A DNA stretch of 64,000 nucleotides from CAJBLF01 sp964504915 (GCA_964504915.1 CAZDFH010000003.1:62001-126000); one strand, 5' to 3'. Positions 12,626 through 23,202 are shown, counted from the first letter of the stretch. Program-made: numbers and translations. Notes: generated from the sequence alone by a model not told the origin.

Positions 12626-12804
12626 GTATCAGACAAATAATATGCTGATATATTTTTTGTTGATTTCTTGTACTAAACTACTATAGTGTATCTAGTGTAG
12701 AATCTAGAGTGTAGAATTTAGAATAAAATTATTTACACCTAGATTCGTATGTTAGTTTTTGTTTCCTTTTTACATTCTACATTTTACATTTTACATTCAA
12801 AAAC
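12626..12804. repeat. Intergenic microrepeats
   Basis: No gene seen. The stretch contains direct near-repeats of GTGTAGAATCTAGAG and of TTTACATTCTACATTT, matching the low-complexity microrepeat style found between many genes in the window. Confidence 0.5.
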
Positions 12805-13209
12805 ATGTCGTGATATATTCTGCTTGCTTTCATTATCGGTGGATGAATCGGCTACTTAGTATTCTACTTTAGATACCAGCACAAGGATACCGTGAATGAG
12901 CTGAGAAGTAATCTTAAAGAAGCAGCGAAAGAGATCCAGTATCTCAGTAATGAACTCGACGAATATGTCCAGCAAAATGCTATTCTCAAACAAAAGGTTA
13001 CTGAACTCTTGGAAAAGAATGATGATCTCAATGATGTCGTAGCAGAGCTCAGTAAATATTATGTTCATTTGAAAAAGGCCGCAGAAAAAAGTACTGAATT
13101 AAATAAATATCTTCAGACGCCAAGTCCAAATGTAGAGGAGAAGATGGAAGAAATATTGAAAGCGAATGGTAATTTCGGAGCTCCAAGCAAAGAGAAAACC
13201 TTTTTCTAA
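12805..13209 (+). CDS. Membrane-anchored coiled-coil protein of unknown function
   Basis: 134 residues. The N-terminus has one transmembrane helix (about residues 3-20, glycines at 3 and 14 TGA-coded), then a long charged coiled coil (about 28-110, with heptad-like ELRSNLKEAAKEI and KVTELLEKNDDL), and a short tail. The architecture resembles YhcB/DUF1043-like or other divisome-associated bitopic proteins, but I do not recognise a specific family. ATG at 12805 is preferred over a later GTG because it includes the membrane helix. Confidence 0.75.
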
Positions 13210-13355
13210 ATTTACAAATATTCAAATTCACAAATTACCGAAACAATTTTAGCATTTAAAAATTTATTAATTTGTAAATTGTTTTAGAATAATTTGGAAA
13301 TTTGGAAATTCGTAAATTCGTAAATTCGTACATTCTTTTATCAAGCGGCCGAGCT
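13210..13355. repeat. AT-rich dispersed repeat block
   Basis: Built of AAATTTACAAATATTC-, AATTTGTAAATTGTTTTAGAATAATTTGG- and AAATTCGTAAATTCG-type words, partly inverted so that it can fold. Closely similar blocks lie at 60535-60660 and 61765-61900. Confidence 0.7.
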
Positions 13356-13973
13356 ATGACCTATCAGTCCAAACATATTCTTATCAAAGATCCAAAAGAT
13401 GGATACAATGCCGTAGCAGATCAATATGGTACTTTTCATGAGCATTTAAATGATTTTGATAAATGATTTTTTCTCAGATTATTACCGAGAGAAACTAAGG
13501 ACCTTGATGTGATTGATCTCTGAGCTGGCGATGGAAGGATTTATAAACAGCTACAAAGATATCCATTCAAAAGTTTCACGGCTTGTGATGTTGCGGAGAA
13601 ACTTCTGGCTAAACACCCAAGTAAGAATGTAATCAAAACTGTCTGTGATTTGGAAGCTCCCCTGCCCTTCGCAGATGAATCCTACGACCTTGCCTTATGC
13701 TTTTTCGTGTTAGAACATATTGAAGATCTAGAAAACTTTTTTGCAGAGCTGTATAGGATAGTAAAGACGTGATGAACAGTCATTATGTGATATTTTATCC
13801 AAAGACGTGAATTTGTGTGGAAAGCAGACAAAGATCAGTTTAAGATTTCTTTGTATCCACATAGAATTCAAGATATCCAGAAAGCCGCTGAGAAAGCATT
13901 TTTTCAGGTCAAGCTGCATGATATTGTAGAAAAGTGATATCTTTTGGGACGAGATATTTCATTAACCAAATAA
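13356..13973 (+). CDS. Class I SAM-dependent methyltransferase
   Basis: 205 residues. Motif I is VIDLGAGDGRIYKQL (two glycines, one TGA-coded), motif II acidic ACDVAEKLL, motif III/IV DLEAPLPFADESYDLALCFFVLEHIED, matching Methyltransf_11/25-type enzymes that use S-adenosylmethionine. The substrate cannot be told from sequence. Its TAA abuts, without a gap, the stop codon of the convergent dimer glycosylase gene. Confidence 0.9.
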
Positions 13974-14408
13974 TTATATTTTTTCTCGTGAAGCGATAGG
14001 GCCAGAAATTTGTATGAATAAAGGATGAAGCTGAATGCTTTTTTCTTTTTTGTTTTGCTTATGTTTGTCTGGTGTCCTGATTTTGAGTTTGGATTGCAAT
14101 CGCTGGAACTCATAGATAATTTGTCATTCAGTAATACTAATCTTGGACTTTGGTTTCGTGAAATTAATTTTAGACTGATCAAATGTATATCATCTCTTCT
14201 GTGCTTCCTCATAGATAGATGATAGATAAGAATTAATATATGTGCCAGGATTTTTTTGGTGGTCGAGTCTAAATCTTTCTAATTGTGGATGTTGTGTATA
14301 TCACTTGGTCTTGCCTGCCAATACCTTCTTCGCCAAAAGTCACTCTCTTCGCACAGCCAGCAGTCATTGTCTATCAAGATAAGATGGATGAATCGATCGT
14401 AATCTCAT
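13974..14408 (-). CDS. Pyrimidine dimer DNA glycosylase / endonuclease V family
   Basis: 144 residues, visible only with TGA as Gly because four TGA codons break the frame. MRLRSIHPSYLDRQGLLAV followed by REGLLAKKVLAGKTKGY and HPQL.RF, then INSYLSSIYEEAQKRGY, matches the T4 endonuclease V/Pyr_excise family, which removes UV-induced pyrimidine dimers and nicks the strand. The usual Trp of MRLWSIHP is Arg here. The C-terminal 40 residues are Lys-rich and less conserved. Start at 14408 follows the family; the frame extends upstream with two more ATGs. It is convergent with the methyltransferase gene, stop codons adjoining. Confidence 0.85.
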
Positions 14409-14522
14409 GATGTTTGATGGATAAAACGCCTCTATTCTATTCATTTTTACTCTATTTTCCATTGAAAGAGAATTGGCTTTGGATATAAGCAAGATACATG
14501 TTTTTAGTATTTTGCAAAACTA

Positions 14523-17500
14523 ATGGAACAGAAAGAACTTATGCAATGAGTGAAAGATTATCGGCAAGCGAATAATATTTTTCAGAAATCTCTGGATCAG
14601 AGATCAGATACGTTTCAGATTGCGACCTATGATGGACCTCCATTTGCCTCTGGTTCTCCTCACTTTGGGCATGGACTTGTCTGAGCGATGAAAGATTCGT
14701 TATTGAGATACAAAACAATGAAGTGATATAAGGTCAATAGAGACCGATGATGGGATTGTCATGGATTGCCAGTAGAAAAGGCAGTAGAAAAAGCTTTGGG
14801 CATCGATGGGAAAAAAGATATTGAAGAAAAACTCTGAGTAGAAAAGTTTACCGAAGCGTGTAGAGCTTATGTCGGCAAAACGTCTGATGAATGGAGAATC
14901 TTCGTAGATAGTATCGGTAGACGAGCAGATATGGATCATGCATATTATACGATGAATTTGGATTTCATGGAATCTATCATCCGAGTATTTCAGAATATGT
15001 ATAATCAGAATTTAGTATACAAATGATTTAAGGTCCAACGATGTTGTCCAAGCTGTGCGACATCATTATCTAATTCTGAAGTCAATGAGTGATATAAGGA
15101 TAGGCAAGATACGGCAGTGACAATCAAGTTTAAAATTGATGCATGACGCATGGCACATGATGTCCATGAGTTGACTGACGATGGTTTTGAGATTACTGCC
15201 AAAGCACTTATCAAATGAAATGATGGGAAATATTTAACGTTCTTTGATACTAGGTCTGATAATCGAGCATTACCAGGAGGTAGAGTCGATACCTGAGAAA
15301 CTCCAGAAAGTGGCTTAAAGAGAGAACTAAAAGAAGAGCTCTGAGTAGAAGTTGTCTCTTGTACTCATGTATGAGCTAGAAAATTTGTTTCGGATAATCG
15401 TGTTTTCCTTTCTCATTATTTCGATGTTGAAATTTCATGAACGCCAAAACTTCAAGAGACAGATAAACATACTCAACTCGCATATGCTGAAATCATACCT
15501 TCTGATAATAATTTATGATTTAGTGTGAAAATTGAAAATACTATCGTTGATGATGTTTATGAGTTAATTAGTCGTTTTACTATTTTCCATACGGTTCACA
15601 ATGTAATGCCTCATTACGCAGAGTGTAAAGAATTACAAACTGCTGACGTAAATATCCTCGCATGGACCACCACTCCATGGACATTACCTAGCAACATGTT
15701 TCTTGCTGTCGGGAAACATATTCGTTATTATCTGGTTTTTGATAAGAGCTCAAAGGAATATTATATTCTCGCAGAAAATCTAATAAAACAATATTACAAG
15801 AATGCTGAGGAATACATTCTCATCAATATTTTACAATGAGAAGAATTGGAATGAATTACTTATGAGCCATTGTTCCCTTTCATCAACCAAAGTCAGATAG
15901 AGCAAAAATATAAGGATCAGTTTTTTAAAGTAATTATTGGCGAATTTGTAAGTACGGACGATGGTACAGGAATCGTGCATATTGCTCCATGATTTGGTAT
16001 GGAAGATTTTGATGCTGTTGCTCAATTTTTACCGAGAGATGATTCCAAAAATTGGCTCTTTATGCCAGTAAACGAATATGGTGAATTCACCGATGAGGTC
16101 CCTGATCGAAAATGACAAAGTGTTTTTGAAGTCAATAAAGAAGTGATTACTAGATTGAAGAATGAGAAGAAATTAATCGGACAAAAATCGTATAGTCACT
16201 CCTATCCTCATTGTCGAAGATGTGAGACGCCATTGATTTCTAGAGCGTTGACGAGTCGATTTATCAAAGAACCAGAGCTTACGTCCATCACGGTACCCAA
16301 CGCAGAAAAAATCTGATTTGTGCCGGAGTCCGTAAAAAATAGATTTATCGATACGCTTAAATCCGCGCCAGATTGGAATCTGAGTAGAAATAGATATCGA
16401 GGTTCTCCATTGCCCATATGGGAAATCCAAAGTCCGTTAAGTCCCTCAAGTCAAAAGTCTATCAAGTCCAATGAAAGACCTGAAGACTTTAAGGACCTGC
16501 CTACCGGACAGGCAGGCCTGAAGACTTTACAGACTCCAGACGATAGAATTGTTATATGAAATTTAGATGAACTCTATCAATGGAGTAGGACATGATCAAA
16601 AAATATTACCAAACATATGTTTATTAGACATGCTGAGACTTTCTACAATCCCTACAAAATGCATGATAGTTATGGAAACTTATCACTAGACGATCACTGA
16701 CTGCAACAGGTTGCATTACTTACTGAGGATTTAAAAAAACTACATACTGACGAAGTAGTCGTTGTCCTATCTCCTCTCACGAGAACCTGGGAAACGGCGT
16801 ATCCCTACTTACAGACGTTTTTGGAAAAAGAAGAATTGGAGGATATCAAAAAACACTATTTTGAATTGCAAATACAATATCAACATCTTTGGGATAAAGA
16901 AGAAATTCAAGCCCATGTACAAAATCCAAAGGCAGAGAATTTACACAAACTTCATGAGAAAGTATATGTTGATTTTAGAATCACTGATATTCTTATCCCA
17001 GAAGAACAAGATAAAAAATGGCCAAGCCACCTTACCACTTCCAAGCCGACATCAGAGAAGCTGTCTTCTAAGTGAGAATCTATGGATGATATCTTTGCGA
17101 GATGCTGAGCATATCTACGTGAGATTAGTTTACTGTTACCCACCAAAACTATTCTTACTCTCTCACATGAGGATTCTGTAATCGCCATGATCAAAGCAAT
17201 CAGAGAGTTTGACTATTTTCAGCATAAAAAAGATTTTGCGCCAAAAAACACCCAGGTACAAATTCATTATCGAGATAACAATAGACAGACAGAAGTCGAT
17301 CTTCACAAACCATATGTAGACGCGTATCGATTTACCAAAGATGGACATACTTATAAGAGAGTAACAGAGGTCATGGATTGTTGGTTCGAGTCTGGTTCTA
17401 TGCCATTTGGGCAAGCCCACTACTTGTGAGAAGATAATTCCAAGTTTGTCTATCCAGCAGAGTTTATTATTGAATGATTAGATCAAACAAGATGATGGTT

Positions 17501-18740
17501 TAGATGATTACATGTCTGCTGAAACGCAGTCATGAAATGAAACTCATATAATAATGTCGTCATCAATGGATTAATCCTTGCTGAAGATGGAAGAAAAATG
17601 TCCAAGAGTCTCAAGAACTATCCGGATCCAGAATATCTCTTCAGCAAATATGGTACCGATGCATATAGATTGTATATGCTCTCTTCACCAGCGGTGAGAG
17701 CTGAGCCGATGAGATTTTCTGAGAAATGAGTAGAACAAGTGTATAAAGATTTCACTGCTGCGATGATCAATTCTTACAAATTTTTTGAGACTTATGCCAA
17801 GGTAGATAACTTCGTCTATGACAAACCTACCGTCTATTTCCTTAGACATGGACATGCGGAATGACAGCAGGCTGATGCCAAGCTCCTCCCCGAGACCATT
17901 GAGGCGATGAAAGATCCTACATATATAGGAATGATATTGAGGACCAATCCGGACGTGATCTATGCGTCACCATTCGTGAGGACAAAGAAAACCGCAGAAA
18001 TTATTCAGCAAATATTTAGAACTCACAGACAGAAAGATATTCCTATTGTCTTGGATGAATGATTGGCTGCATTGTCAGAGAAAGAACTTGCTAGTTACAA
18101 TAAAATTCTTGAAAAAGAAATCGGCAAGACTGTGCTTATTATTTCACACAATCCTACTTTCAAAGTCCTATGGAATCACCTATATGATACAGATCATCCA
18201 CCTGTATTGGAGAAAATGGAGTGTATCACAATGCCCACCCATGTGATTAATAACGAACTGGATAAGTGGATTCTTGCTGCAGTACATGAAGTGTGATTGG
18301 AACTGGAAAAGCAAATGGATGCATATGCATTGGATGGCGGAGCAAAAATTGTTTTAAGCTTCGTAGATAAATTAAACAACTGGTTTATCAGAAGGTCAAG
18401 AAGAAGATTCCGGGCAAGTGGAATGGATAGTGATAAAGCATCAGCATATATTACTCTGTTTACCGTCTTGGAAAGATATATGAAACTCTGTGCACCTTTC
18501 GCACCATTTCTCGCTGAGCATATTTATCTTGAACTGCAAAACTTTAGAAGCATCAAACCAGAAGGCACTATTTCTGTCCATTTAGAACATTTGCCACTTT
18601 CTAGTGAGCAATATGTCAATCGTGAACTATTAGACGAGATAGCACAAGTGAGAAGGATTATTTCACTTGGATTATTTATTAGATCCAAGAATAAAATTGC
18701 AGTAAAACAGCCACTTAGCAAGATTGAGATTAAGATGTAA
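14523..18740 (+). CDS. ileS: Isoleucyl-tRNA synthetase with inserted Nudix and two histidine-phosphatase domains
   Basis: 1405 residues in one code-25 frame. The IleRS parts are clear: HIGH-type PPFASGSPHFGH (39-50), GWDCHGLPVE, editing-domain WTTTPWTLPSN (from about 381) and GTGIVHIAPGFG, TRGWFRG, and KMSKS (1025-1029), so it charges tRNA-Ile. Three extra domains interrupt it. Residues about 205-375 inside the CP1 region hold a perfect Nudix box (253-275, GX5EX7REUXEEXGU). About 698-895 hold a histidine phosphatase (RHAET at 702, SPLTRTWETA at 750, second His about 882). About 1100-1238 hold a second one (RHGHA at 1108, ASPFVRTKKTA, SHNP with His about 1209). A Ser/Lys-rich microrepeat segment lies at about 637-675. 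The protein stops just after the anticodon-helix bundle, so the usual C-terminal domain is missing. Domain functions are inferred from motifs. Confidence 0.93.
16432..16540 (+). repeat. In-frame microrepeat and palindrome inside ileS
   Basis: Near-repeats of AAGTCTATCAAGTCCAATG and GACCTGAAGACTTTA-type words surround a CCTGCC...GGCAGG palindrome. They are translated as a Ser/Lys/Pro-rich insert absent from the IleRS family. The words resemble intergenic repeats elsewhere in the window. Confidence 0.7.
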
Positions 18741-18765
18741 AAGATATTCCTGACTTTCAATGAAG

Positions 18766-18797
18766 AACTGTTCGTCGACCGACGTTCAGTTTTTTTT
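18766..18797 (+). terminator. Intrinsic terminator after ileS
   Basis: AACTG TT CGTC - loop - GACG TT CAGTT, a symmetric stem interrupted by a TT/TT internal loop, followed by at least eight T. It lies 25 bases after the ileS stop. Confidence 0.85.
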
Positions 18798-18883
18798 TGT
18801 GTTTTTCTGAGGTATGCATAGTCATAATTTGCAATTTCCCGTCCATTTGTATATACTTTATATGTTTTACTACGCTACATACT

Positions 18884-19843
18884 ATGAACGAAGTTCTACT
18901 ACCCCCTGACAAACCATCTCACGTTATACATTCATTCAGCTGAGCTCATGATATTTTTGCAAACATTAAAGATTTTCCATTAGACGAAGAGCATTTTGAA
19001 GCGTATAAACATGGCGTGAATAGTGCATTTGCCCGTCTAGAAACTGACGTCTTGGGGATACAAAACAAGTTGCAAGCATTACCAGCATGAGTGTGGGACA
19101 AAAAGACTATTACTGATATATTTTCTACTGCTATTGAGCATTCTGTATTACTCACAGAATATGTCAAAAGTTTTGGCCATAGAAATCCATCATCTTGATA
19201 TAAATTTCTATGAGACATCTGCCACTCTACTAAAGATCTTGCTGAGCAAACTAAAAAGTTTGCACTTAGTGACGCGGGAGACAAAAATATTATTATTCTG
19301 TTGGTTAATGAGTTTGTTCTTACGCTAGTGCAAAAGATCAGCCAGCTCAAGAATCTCACTTATTGAGCAGAAGAGATGTATGATAACGGCACTTTTTCTC
19401 CGGCATCATCTATCGACGAAATTCTTGAAACTGAGAAATCTGCTATTCAGGCAAAATTCCTTAATGTGTACAATACTATTACCATTAGTCCTATTACTTC
19501 TTATCCCCAAATATTTGCCATCGCTATGCAAAATATTATCAGCAATGCAGTAAAATTTACTCCTGAGCATTGAACTATTACCATTGGAGTAAATACTATG
19601 AATGATAAGGATATCGTGTTCTTTGTAGAAGATACTGGTATCGGCGTAGATGATACTGTAGATATTTTTTTCTCTGGATATACTACTCCAAGTCCTGATG
19701 GACAAGTCTGAACCTGAGTGTGACTCAAATGAGTAAAAACTTTCGTTGAAACAATTGGTGGCACGATCACGCACAGAAAATGAGCCCACGATAAATGAAC
19801 TAGATTTCTTATTTCTCTTCCTATCGTAAAACTTTTACACTAA
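18884..19843 (+). CDS. Histidine-kinase-like ATPase (HATPase_c)
   Basis: 319 residues. The C-terminal third has the GHKL ATP-binding boxes: N box QNIISNAVKFT (about 218), G1 VEDTGIGV, and G2 GTGVGLKGVKTFVETIGG with several TGA-coded Gly. The middle is helical and could be a dimerisation/phosphoacceptor region, but I do not see a convincing H-box. There is no signal peptide or membrane helix, so it would be a cytoplasmic sensor kinase. No response regulator gene is adjacent. It follows the ileS terminator and is its own unit. Confidence 0.85.
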
Positions 19844-19912
19844 AATTTAGTTGACACTCACACCTATATTCGTATATAGATGATGATTTTTTATTTTTAA
19901 TATATTCTGCCA

Positions 19913-20227
19913 ATGGTTGCAAAAAAAACTGTCAAAAAAGCAAGCAGTAAAGCTGCTGTCTGATCTGTGGAAACTAAGGTAAAAGCCTTCGCAAAATCTG
20001 TAGAAAAAGAGGCTGATTATGTCAAGGGAGAAGGCAAAGAACTTGGAAGCAAAATCTGATCTCGATGGCATGTAGCTAGCACAGAAGAAAAAATCTATAC
20101 GATTATCGGCATACTTCTTCTTGTCTGGGGTCTTTATGTATTGAGAGGTATGATTCGAGGAATGCTTCTTATCGTAGTTGGTATTCTTTTTGTCACTGGA
20201 TTTTTCATCAAAGGGAAAAAGAAATAA
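19913..20227 (+). CDS. Small membrane protein, Lys-rich N-terminus
   Basis: 104 residues: a Lys/Ala-rich, helix-prone N-terminal half (residues 1-60), then two hydrophobic segments (about 61-75 and 80-96) separated by a short MIRG turn, ending in KGKKK. Not recognised. Topology suggests a hairpin in the membrane with the basic part in the cytoplasm. Three Gly are TGA-coded. A strong terminator follows. Confidence 0.7.
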
Positions 20228-20243
20228 TAGTTTTCTAAATTTC

Positions 20244-20277
20244 AAAAAAACTGACTTCTTCGGAGGTTGGTTTTTTT
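20244..20277 (+). terminator. Intrinsic terminator (UUCG loop)
   Basis: A-run, 9-bp stem ACTGACTTC/GAGGTTGGT (with G-U pairs), TTCG tetraloop, seven T. Same design as the hup terminator. Confidence 0.9.
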
Positions 20278-20363
20278 ATTGGCAGGAAAGTGGTTGAAAT
20301 CACATGCGGATTTGCTAAAGTATTTGTAATTGATGTAGGGGTGTTTACTAGAAAGCTCCGTAA

Positions 20364-20383
20364 GGTACGTTCGCGAACGTACC
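20364..20383. repeat. Perfect 20-bp palindrome upstream of proS
   Basis: GGTACGTTCGCGAACGTACC is self-complementary over 20 bases and lies 42 bases before the proS ATG. Flanking GTAGGGG and CCCTAC words extend the inverted symmetry loosely. It could be an operator or one of the dispersed palindromic repeats. Confidence 0.75.
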
Positions 20384-20425
20384 CTACAAATCCACACGAT
20401 ATTTTATTCTTAAATACAGGTACTC

Positions 20426-21925
20426 ATGGTAAAATTAACAACAAGAGCACAAGACTACAGCGAATGGTACAATCAACTTGCTTGAGAATTAGCTGAAACG
20501 TCAGCAGTAAGATGATGTATGGTCATCAAACCGTATGGATTTGCGCTACGAGAAAATATTAGAGATATCTTAGATAAGATGTTTAAAAATACTGGCCATG
20601 TAAATGCCTATTTTCCTTTGTTTATTCCAAAATCTTTTCTTAACAAAGAAGCTAATCACGTCGAACATTTTGCAAAAGAATGTGCAGTTGTCACCCATTA
20701 TAGATTGATGAATGATCCAGATGGTAAATGAATCGTAGTCGATCCTACTGCGAAACTAGAAGAAGAGCTCATCATAAGACCAACATCTGAAACAATTATC
20801 TGGAATAGTTATAAAGAATGGATTCATTCGTATCGTGATTTACCACTCTTGATCAACCAACGAGCAAATGTAGTCAGACGAGAAATGAGAACGAGATTAT
20901 TTCTTAGAAGTGCAGAATTTCTACGACAAGAAGGGCATACTGCTCATGCGACTGCACAAGAAGCCGATGATGAAGCAAGGAAAATGCTTGATGTATATAA
21001 TGATTTTGCAGTCAACTTTATGGCGATCGAGCCAATCCTTGGAGCAAAACCAGAACATGATAAATTTGCTGGTGCTATAGCTAGTTACTGTTTTGAACCT
21101 ATGATGCAAGATGGTAAAGCGTTGCAAGCTGGGACATGCCATAATCTATGACAAAATTTTGCCAAAGCATTTGATGTAAAATTTACGAATGAAAAAAATG
21201 AACTAGAATATGTCTACGCAACCTCTTGGTGAGTATCTACCAGATTAATCTGAGGTATCATCATGGCTCACTCGGATGACACCGGATTGGTTTTACCACC
21301 TGCGCTGGCTCCTCTTCACATCGTCATCGTACCTATCTATAAAACGGAAGACGAATTGGCAAAAATCAAAGAATATCTCCAACCATTGTTCGAGAGATTC
21401 GAATCGACTAAATTGTTTTTCAATTCTAAATATTTCACTAGTGGCATAGAATTGAAATGGAAGATAGATGAAGATAACAATAAGAGTCCAGGATGGAAAT
21501 TTAATGAATATGAATTGAAGGGAGTACCACTAAGAATAGCTGTCTGAGCCAAAGAAATGGCTGCATGAACGGTAGAATTATATAAGAGAGAATCATGAAC
21601 CAAAGAGATGGTCAAGATAGAAGATGTAGATCTCAATATCGATAAATATTTGTATAAAGAACAAAATAATCTATTGAAAAAAAATATCGCATTTAGAGAT
21701 GAGAATACGTTTACTGTTGATACATATGAAGAGTTTAAAGAGAAGGTAGCCAAGTGATTTGTCCTCGCTCACCGAGATGGAACAGCCGAAACAGCGGAAA
21801 AAATTCAGAAAGAAACTTCTGCCACTGTTCGTTGCCTACCATTTGACCAACCAGAGGAAGAAGGGAAGTGTATCGTTACGGGTAAGCCAAGCAAGAAGAG
21901 AGTTTTGTTCGCGAGAAGTTATTAA
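20426..21925 (+). CDS. proS: Prolyl-tRNA synthetase, archaeal/eukaryotic-type (type 3)
   Basis: 499 residues. It lacks the bacterial editing insertion and ends with an archaeal-type C-terminal region. Class II motifs are visible: GCMVIKPYGFALRENI, motif 2 RPTSETIIW...LPLLINQRANVVRREMRTRLFLRSAEFLRQEGHTAHA, and motif 3 in GLVLPPALAPLHIVIVP. It charges tRNA-Pro; the window also encodes tRNA-Pro(GGG). TGA-coded Gly occurs at family glycines such as LGQNFAKAF and GIIMAHSDDTGLVLPP (first Gly pair). Confidence 0.95.
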
Positions 21926-22044
21926 TATATTGTAGTATGAATATCCAGACTTTCCACTTGGGAGATTTTTTTCGTATCTTTGTCCTTTTTTTTCTTATTT
22001 TTTATAAGTAGAATCAATTACTTTTATATCCTACTGTTTTTTTC

Positions 22045-22491
22045 ATGTCCTATCATAAAATTTACTTACACTGTGTCTTCGCCACCAAATATAGGCAGAA
22101 ACTTATGCATCCTAAGTACGATGATGTGTTGCAGAAGTACATTACTGGCATTATCCAGAATCGTCAGTGTAAAATGTTGGCAATCAACAATGTAGAAGAT
22201 CATTTGCATATGCTCATAACTCTCCATCCTAGTTATTCGCCAGCCAAGCTCATGCAAGAAGTGAAAGCGAATAGTGCTAAGTTTATCAATGAAAGCCATC
22301 GGTATACTTATAAATTCCAACGGCAAGGTGGTTATGCCTGTTTTTCTTATGCACAATCAGAGGTAAAAAATGTGAGTAATTATATCTTCAAGCAAAAAGA
22401 ACACCATAGGAAAAACACATTTAAAGATGAGTATTTGTGATTATTAGAAAAGTTTAATGTTGCGTATGATGAAAAATATGTATTTGAATAG
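22045..22491 (+). CDS. tnpA: IS200/IS605-type (Y1, HUH) transposase, possibly REP-associated
   Basis: 148 residues. HUH motif DHLHMLI (about residues 52-58), the N-terminal HCVFATKYRQ stretch and the catalytic Tyr in NYIFKQKEHH (about Tyr112) define the Y1 transposase family, which cuts and rejoins single strands at short hairpins. There is no tnpB. The final 17 codons follow a TGA and are only reached with code 25. Directly downstream lie hundreds of bases of short hairpins, which resembles the arrangement of RAYT genes with REP arrays. Confidence 0.92.
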
Positions 22492-22499
22492 ATTATAGG

Positions 22500-22720
22500 T
22501 CGTCCCGTTGGGACTTTCAAAATATCACTATCCTATCGCTTTGGACTTTCGTCCAAAGCTTATATATATTGTCCCGCTGGGACTTTCGATAAATGCTATT
22601 TTCTAATTAGAAGTGCTGAAGGCATGATCTCTTTTAGACCACTTTCGTTCGAAGCTTACATTATATATCGTCCCGTTGGGACTTGCGATAAATGCTATTT
22701 GCCAATTAGCAATGCTGAAA
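22500..22720. repeat. GTCC...GGAC hairpins downstream of the transposase
   Basis: Hairpins GTCCC-GTTG-GGGAC (near 22502 and 22671), GTCCC-GCTG-GGGAC (near 22571) and CTTTGGAC-TTTC-GTCCAAAG (22539-22558), with a repeated linker GATAAATGCTATTT and TGCTGAA(A/G)GCA. All are closed by GTCC/GGAC. Confidence 0.8.
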
Positions 22721-22740
22721 GCACAATCTCTTTTAGACCA

Positions 22741-23165
22741 TTGACGGAAGTCCGTGGAGAAAGAAAAAATAAAATAAGAAAAAGTCCACGAATGTGGACG
22801 ATCTCTTTTAAACCACGGACGGAAGTCCGTGGAGAAAGAAAAGAAAAAATAAGAAAAAGTCCACGAATGTGGACGATCTCTTTTAGACCACGGACGGAAG
22901 NNNNNNNNNNNNNNNNNNNNNNNNNNNNNNNNNNNNNNNNNNNNNNNNNNNNNNNNNNNNNNNNNNNNNNNNNNNNNNNNNNNNNNNNNNNNNNNNNNNN
23001 ATAAGAAAAAGTCCACGAATGTGGACGATCTCTTTTAGACCACGGACGGAAGTCCCTGGAGAAAGAAAAAATAAAATAAGAAAAAGTCCACGAATGTGGA
23101 CGATCTCTTTTAGACCACGGACGGAAGTCCGTGGAGAAAGAAAAGAAAAAATAAGAGTGCCGAAG
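22741..23165. repeat. 75-bp tandem repeat array of two hairpins per unit
   Basis: Each 75-bp unit holds GTCCAC-GAAT-GTGGAC and CCACGGAC-GGAA-GTCCGTGG, joined by AGAAAGAAAAGAAAAAATAAG-type purine-rich spacer. The first hairpin starts at 22784, 22859, 23011 and 23086. A 100-N gap interrupts the array; the true copy number is unknown. Units are identical enough that they may have collapsed in assembly. Confidence 0.9.
22901..23000. other. Assembly gap (100 N)
   Basis: Exactly 100 N, the conventional scaffold spacer of arbitrary length, inside the hairpin array. Confidence 0.99.
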
Positions 23166-23202
23166 GTACGATCTCTATAGAACTGTTTATTTTATTTCAA
23201 AT

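Noticed and set aside
14025..14488. Short plus-strand ORFs with a signal-like start (14025) or GTG start (14285)
   Set aside because: They lie over the pyrimidine-dimer glycosylase on the minus strand, which has clear family motifs.
14523..18740. Intein or several separate genes in the ileS region
   Set aside because: The extra segments have Nudix and histidine phosphatase motifs, no intein splicing motifs, and one frame runs through without TAA or TAG.
22741..23165. CRISPR array
   Set aside because: The 75-bp units are identical through their whole length with no unique spacers, and no cas genes are near.
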